From Lacicoccus alkaliphilus DSM 16010 (GTDB lineage Bacteria; Bacillota; Bacilli; Staphylococcales; Salinicoccaceae), in assembly GCF_900142805.1 (NCBI RefSeq), contig NZ_FRCF01000007.1, positions 48,973-112,972 of the forward strand: a DNA stretch of 64,000 nucleotides, in the 5' to 3' direction. The translations under genes and the position numbers were made by a program. Shown here one piece after another: positions 61,494 through 64,000 of this stretch. The notes under the pieces are model-generated. The model saw only the letters and a list, made by a program, of their open reading frames with translations. It made no database searches and was not told the DNA's origin. The stretch's first letter is position 1. Each line of letters begins with the position of its first letter.

Positions 61494-62345
61494 CTAATTT
61501 TCGACGATGCCGCCATACGCAGGGATGCTGCCCTGTTCGTAACTGCCGAGGATATTGACATAAGCCCCTTTGCCCGTGATCTTATCCAGCGCTTTGCCGA
61601 GACCTGCCTCCTGGATCCCCTTTTCCACATCGATGAAGAAACCGTATGAAAAAGGCTTATTCTGGATCGGCCGCGACATGAGATACACAAGGTTCACGTC
61701 GTTTTCCTTGAAGATGCTGAGCAGTTCATTCAAAGAACCGGTGCTGTGATCCGTCTCGATGTAGAGGGATGTCTTGTCCTTGAACTCGGGGGAGCTGCCG
61801 TTCTTATTTTTGAAGAATAAAAACCGCGTCGTATTCAGCGGATTGTCACTGATGTTCTCCCGGATGACCGACATTCCGTACAGTTCCGCAGCATGGCTGC
61901 CTGCGATGGCTGCGATGCCCGTATCGGATGAATCCTTCACCATGCGGACGGCACCGGCGGTGTCGGGGTACTCCAGCACTTCTATGTTGGGATACTGGCT
62001 TAAATAGGTGTAGCACTGTTCAAGCGCTTCCGGGTGTGAGTAGACTTTCCTGATCTCCGGCATCTCTATTGGGTGCTTGGTGATCAGTGCATGGTCGATC
62101 TTCACATACACTTCGCTGATCGCCTCCATATCCAAATATTTCATCAGGTCGATCGTCCGTGTGATCGGCCCGCTTGTCGAGTTCTCGACAGGCAGTGCAA
62201 TGTAGTCCACTTGTCTTTCCTGCAGGGCCTCGACCAGAAGCTTGAATGTCAGGTACCCTTTCGCCTCATAATCTTTCCCATCTGCAAAACTTTTACAGGC
62301 GACTGTCGAATAGCTGCCTTCAACGCCTTGATAGCCAATGATCAT
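61494..62345 (-). CDS. pheA: Prephenate dehydratase
   Basis: PheA converts prephenate to phenylpyruvate in phenylalanine synthesis. The 283-residue protein has a dehydratase domain (about 1-180) with GYQGVEGSYSTVA, PVENSTSGPI and the NTTRFLFF catalytic Thr-Arg-Phe segment, then an ACT regulatory domain (about 195-280) with TGSLNELLSIF and LMSRPIQNKPFSYGFFID. Phenylalanine feedback through the ACT domain is expected. AAGGAG supports ATG 62345, two codons inside the open frame. It is monocistronic and divergent from ddl. Confidence 0.93.
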   Translation of the reverse strand: MIIGYQGVEGSYSTVACKSFADGKDYEAKGYLTFKLLVEALQERQVDYIALPVENSTSGPITRTIDLMKYLDMEAISEVYVKIDHALITKHPIEMPEIRKVYSHPEALEQCYTYLSQYPNIEVLEYPDTAGAVRMVKDSSDTGIAAIAGSHAAELYGMSVIRENISDNPLNTTRFLFFKNKNGSSPEFKDKTSLYIETDHSTGSLNELLSIFKENDVNLVYLMSRPIQNKPFSYGFFIDVEKGIQEAGLGKALDKITGKGAYVNILGSYEQGSIPAYGGIVEN

Positions 62346-62644
62346 TTCCATCTCTCCTTATTGGACGCAAAGGTCCGTCTGCGTAAATATGTACCGGACA
62401 TCGTCGGGCGCCCCGTCTTGTCCATTTTCTTTCATGGATAACATGATACCAAAAGCACCGGAGAGAGTCATCACACCGGTGATCAAATCTTTCAAATAAT
62501 TGTGGCTGCCGGGCTGCCGGGTCATTGGAAAGGGAGGTTCACCAGGGTTTTTATTTGCATAAAACAGCGACTGTAAACGGTCGATATGATAATATGATTG
62601 AGAAAAGTTCCAATGGAAATCCTTTAAAATCTGGAGTGGTACAA

Positions 62645-63703
62645 ATGACAAAGTTGAATATCGGCCTCCTTTACGGCGGCAGATCGACAGAGCATGAAGT
62701 TTCCATGCGTTCTGCCGAAAGCATTCTTGCAGTGCTTGATAAAAACAAGTATGACGTGGTTCTGATCCATATCACAAAAGACGGGGAATGGCGCCTTGCA
62801 CCCGGCAGCGATGAGATCGCCGACCTGAATGACGATGAGTCGGCGAGGAAGCTGAGGGTGCAGCCGTCCGGGCAGCTTGAGGGCCTTGACGGCCGCATGC
62901 TCGATGTCATCATCCCTGTACTGCACGGGACGTTCGGTGAGGACGGTACGGTGCAGGGGCTGCTTGAACTGGCGGAAATCCCGTACGTCGGATGCAATGT
63001 CAGGAGTTCAGCGGTGTGCATGGACAAGGATATGACGAAGCGTCTGTTGAAATTGGAAGGCATCGATGTGGCGGATTCGGTCCTCTTCAAGCATCATGAA
63101 AAGGATGATGTGGATTTCACCGCCGTGGAGGAACAGCTCGGCCTGCCGATGTTCGTCAAGCCCGTGAATCAGGGGTCATCCGTCGGCGTCTCCAAAGTGA
63201 CCGATGCGGGGAGCTTCCGTGAAGCGCTGGCACTCGCCTTCAAATATGATACGAAAGTGATGGTGGAGAGTGCGCTCGCCGGCCGGGAAATCGAAGTCTC
63301 CGTGCTCGGCAACTCGGATCTTTTCGTATCGGTGCCGGGTGAGATCATCCCGGATGATGGTTTTTATTCATATGATTCTAAGTATACGGATGAAAATGGC
63401 GCAGCGCTCGAGATACCGGCGAAGCTGGATGAGACTGATAAGCAAAATCTTCAGAAAGTGGCGCTGAAAACATTTGAGACGCTGGATTGCGAAGGCATGG
63501 CGCGGGTGGATATGTTCCTGCTGGAAGACGGTCGTATTTTCGTCAATGAAGTGAACACCTTCCCGGGCTTCACAAGCATCAGCATGTATCCGAAGCTGCT
63601 TGAGGCCTCGGGCGTGGAATATTCCGAACTCGTCGACCGCCTGATCACGCTCGCACTCGAGCGCCATGAGCTCGAAACCGGACTGACGACGGATTTCAGG
63701 TAG
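62645..63703 (+). CDS. ddl: D-alanine--D-alanine ligase
   Basis: Ddl joins two D-alanines for peptidoglycan precursors. The 352-residue protein is an ATP-grasp ligase with LLYGGRSTEHEVSM at the start, GTFGEDGTVQGLLE, PYVGCNVRSSAVCMDK, MFVKPVNQGSSVGVSK and the metal-binding FVNEVNTFPGFTSIS near the end. The frame opens 40 codons upstream, but GGAGTGG before ATG 62645 and the conserved start decide it. It is not a member of the ATP-grasp cluster and serves the normal cell wall. A 51-bp repeat array follows. Confidence 0.96.
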   Translation: MTKLNIGLLYGGRSTEHEVSMRSAESILAVLDKNKYDVVLIHITKDGEWRLAPGSDEIADLNDDESARKLRVQPSGQLEGLDGRMLDVIIPVLHGTFGEDGTVQGLLELAEIPYVGCNVRSSAVCMDKDMTKRLLKLEGIDVADSVLFKHHEKDDVDFTAVEEQLGLPMFVKPVNQGSSVGVSKVTDAGSFREALALAFKYDTKVMVESALAGREIEVSVLGNSDLFVSVPGEIIPDDGFYSYDSKYTDENGAALEIPAKLDETDKQNLQKVALKTFETLDCEGMARVDMFLLEDGRIFVNEVNTFPGFTSISMYPKLLEASGVEYSELVDRLITLALERHELETGLTTDFR

Positions 63704-63738
63704 AGGTCGGCGGGTGAAGATGGGCATGAGAATAAAAT

Positions 63739-64000
63739 CCGGACCGCGGCGTGAGCATCGGTGTTTCCGTCCGGATGCGGAGACAAAATCCGGACCGCGG
63801 CGTGAGCATCGGTGTTTCCGTCCGGGTCCGGAGACAAAATCCGGACCGCGGCGTGAGCATCGGCACTTCCGTCCGGATGCGGAGACAAAATCCGGACCGC
63901 GGCGTGAGCATCGGCACTTCCGTCCGGATCCGGGAACAAAATCCGGACCGCGGCGCGAGCATCGGCACTTCCGTCCGGATCCGGGAACAAAATCCGGACC
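63739..64000. repeat. 51-bp tandem repeat array continuing past the window
   Basis: CCGGACCGCGG recurs at 63739, 63790, 63841, 63892 and 63943, exactly 51 bases apart, with a sixth start at 63994 at the window edge. Each unit has an 8-bp perfect dyad, atccggac / gtccggat in most copies. Since 51 is three times 17, open frames appear on both strands as 17-residue repeats, but they have no ribosome site and carry variants that track the dyad. It follows ddl directly. Confidence 0.9.

Noticed and set aside
63451..63990. Minus-strand frame with 17-residue repeats
   Set aside because: The repeats come from the 51-bp DNA period. The frame runs into ddl antisense and has no ribosome site. Translation is not impossible but is unsupported.

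Overview
The window looks like a Staphylococcaceae chromosome of middling GC, most like Salinicoccus or Jeotgalicoccus. The evidence is the class I fructose-bisphosphate aldolase, luxS, the accC-pxpA pair, strong Shine-Dalgarno sites, acidic proteins and a sigma-B-like promoter. The genus is an inference from gene content. No rRNA, tRNA, CRISPR array, transposase or phage gene was seen.

Layout. 1-9.1 kb holds housekeeping genes: the end of accC, pxpA, a UbiA-type prenyltransferase, a phospholipase D-family protein, an NRDE protein, aldolase, a 41-bp tandem repeat array, a GNAT acetyltransferase, luxS and a glycerophosphodiesterase. 9.1-23.0 kb is a surface-polymer locus. Two divergent nucleotide-sugar dehydrogenases (UDP-HexNAc and UDP-glucose type) are followed by three glycosyltransferases, an ABC-2 permease, an unusual ATPase with two nucleotide-binding domains, two paralogous long GT2 glycosyltransferases and a TupA-like ATP-grasp protein. 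23.1-41.9 kb continues with ten more ATP-grasp genes and one protein with an AMMECR1-like N-terminus and a helical-toroid-like C-terminus. Seven ATP-grasps resemble the central domain of cyanophycin synthetase fused to an acylphosphatase-like domain. Three resemble sugar-transfer-associated ATP-grasps. Nine of the ten end in a coiled coil or charged stretch and a short Trp/Arg-rich tail. 42.3-63.7 kb returns to ordinary genes: a heme monooxygenase-like protein, an xpt-pbuX operon behind a guanine-type riboswitch, transporters, a nitroreductase, an RND exporter, a radical SAM protein, aldehyde dehydrogenase, a formamidase-like protein, a peptide-binding lipoprotein, rpiA, two class I glutamine amidotransferase-like hydrolases, prephenate dehydratase and ddl.

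How it may work together. UDP-glucuronate and a UDP-HexNAc-uronate would feed the glycosyltransferases, and the ABC transporter would export the glycan. The ATP-grasp set would form amide bonds, perhaps adding amino acids to uronic acid carboxyls or building a defined peptide. TupA is known from teichuronopeptide formation in alkaliphilic Bacillus, so a teichuronopeptide-like glycan-peptide polymer is the best hypothesis. The number, fusion pattern and shared tail of the ATP-grasps go beyond any system I recognise, and this is the main candidate for an undescribed system.

Other points of interest are a riboswitch-like leader near 43.8 kb, three tandem arrays of hairpin units (periods 41, 41 and 51 bp), two unlisted membrane microproteins, and a microprotein gene broken in an A7 run.
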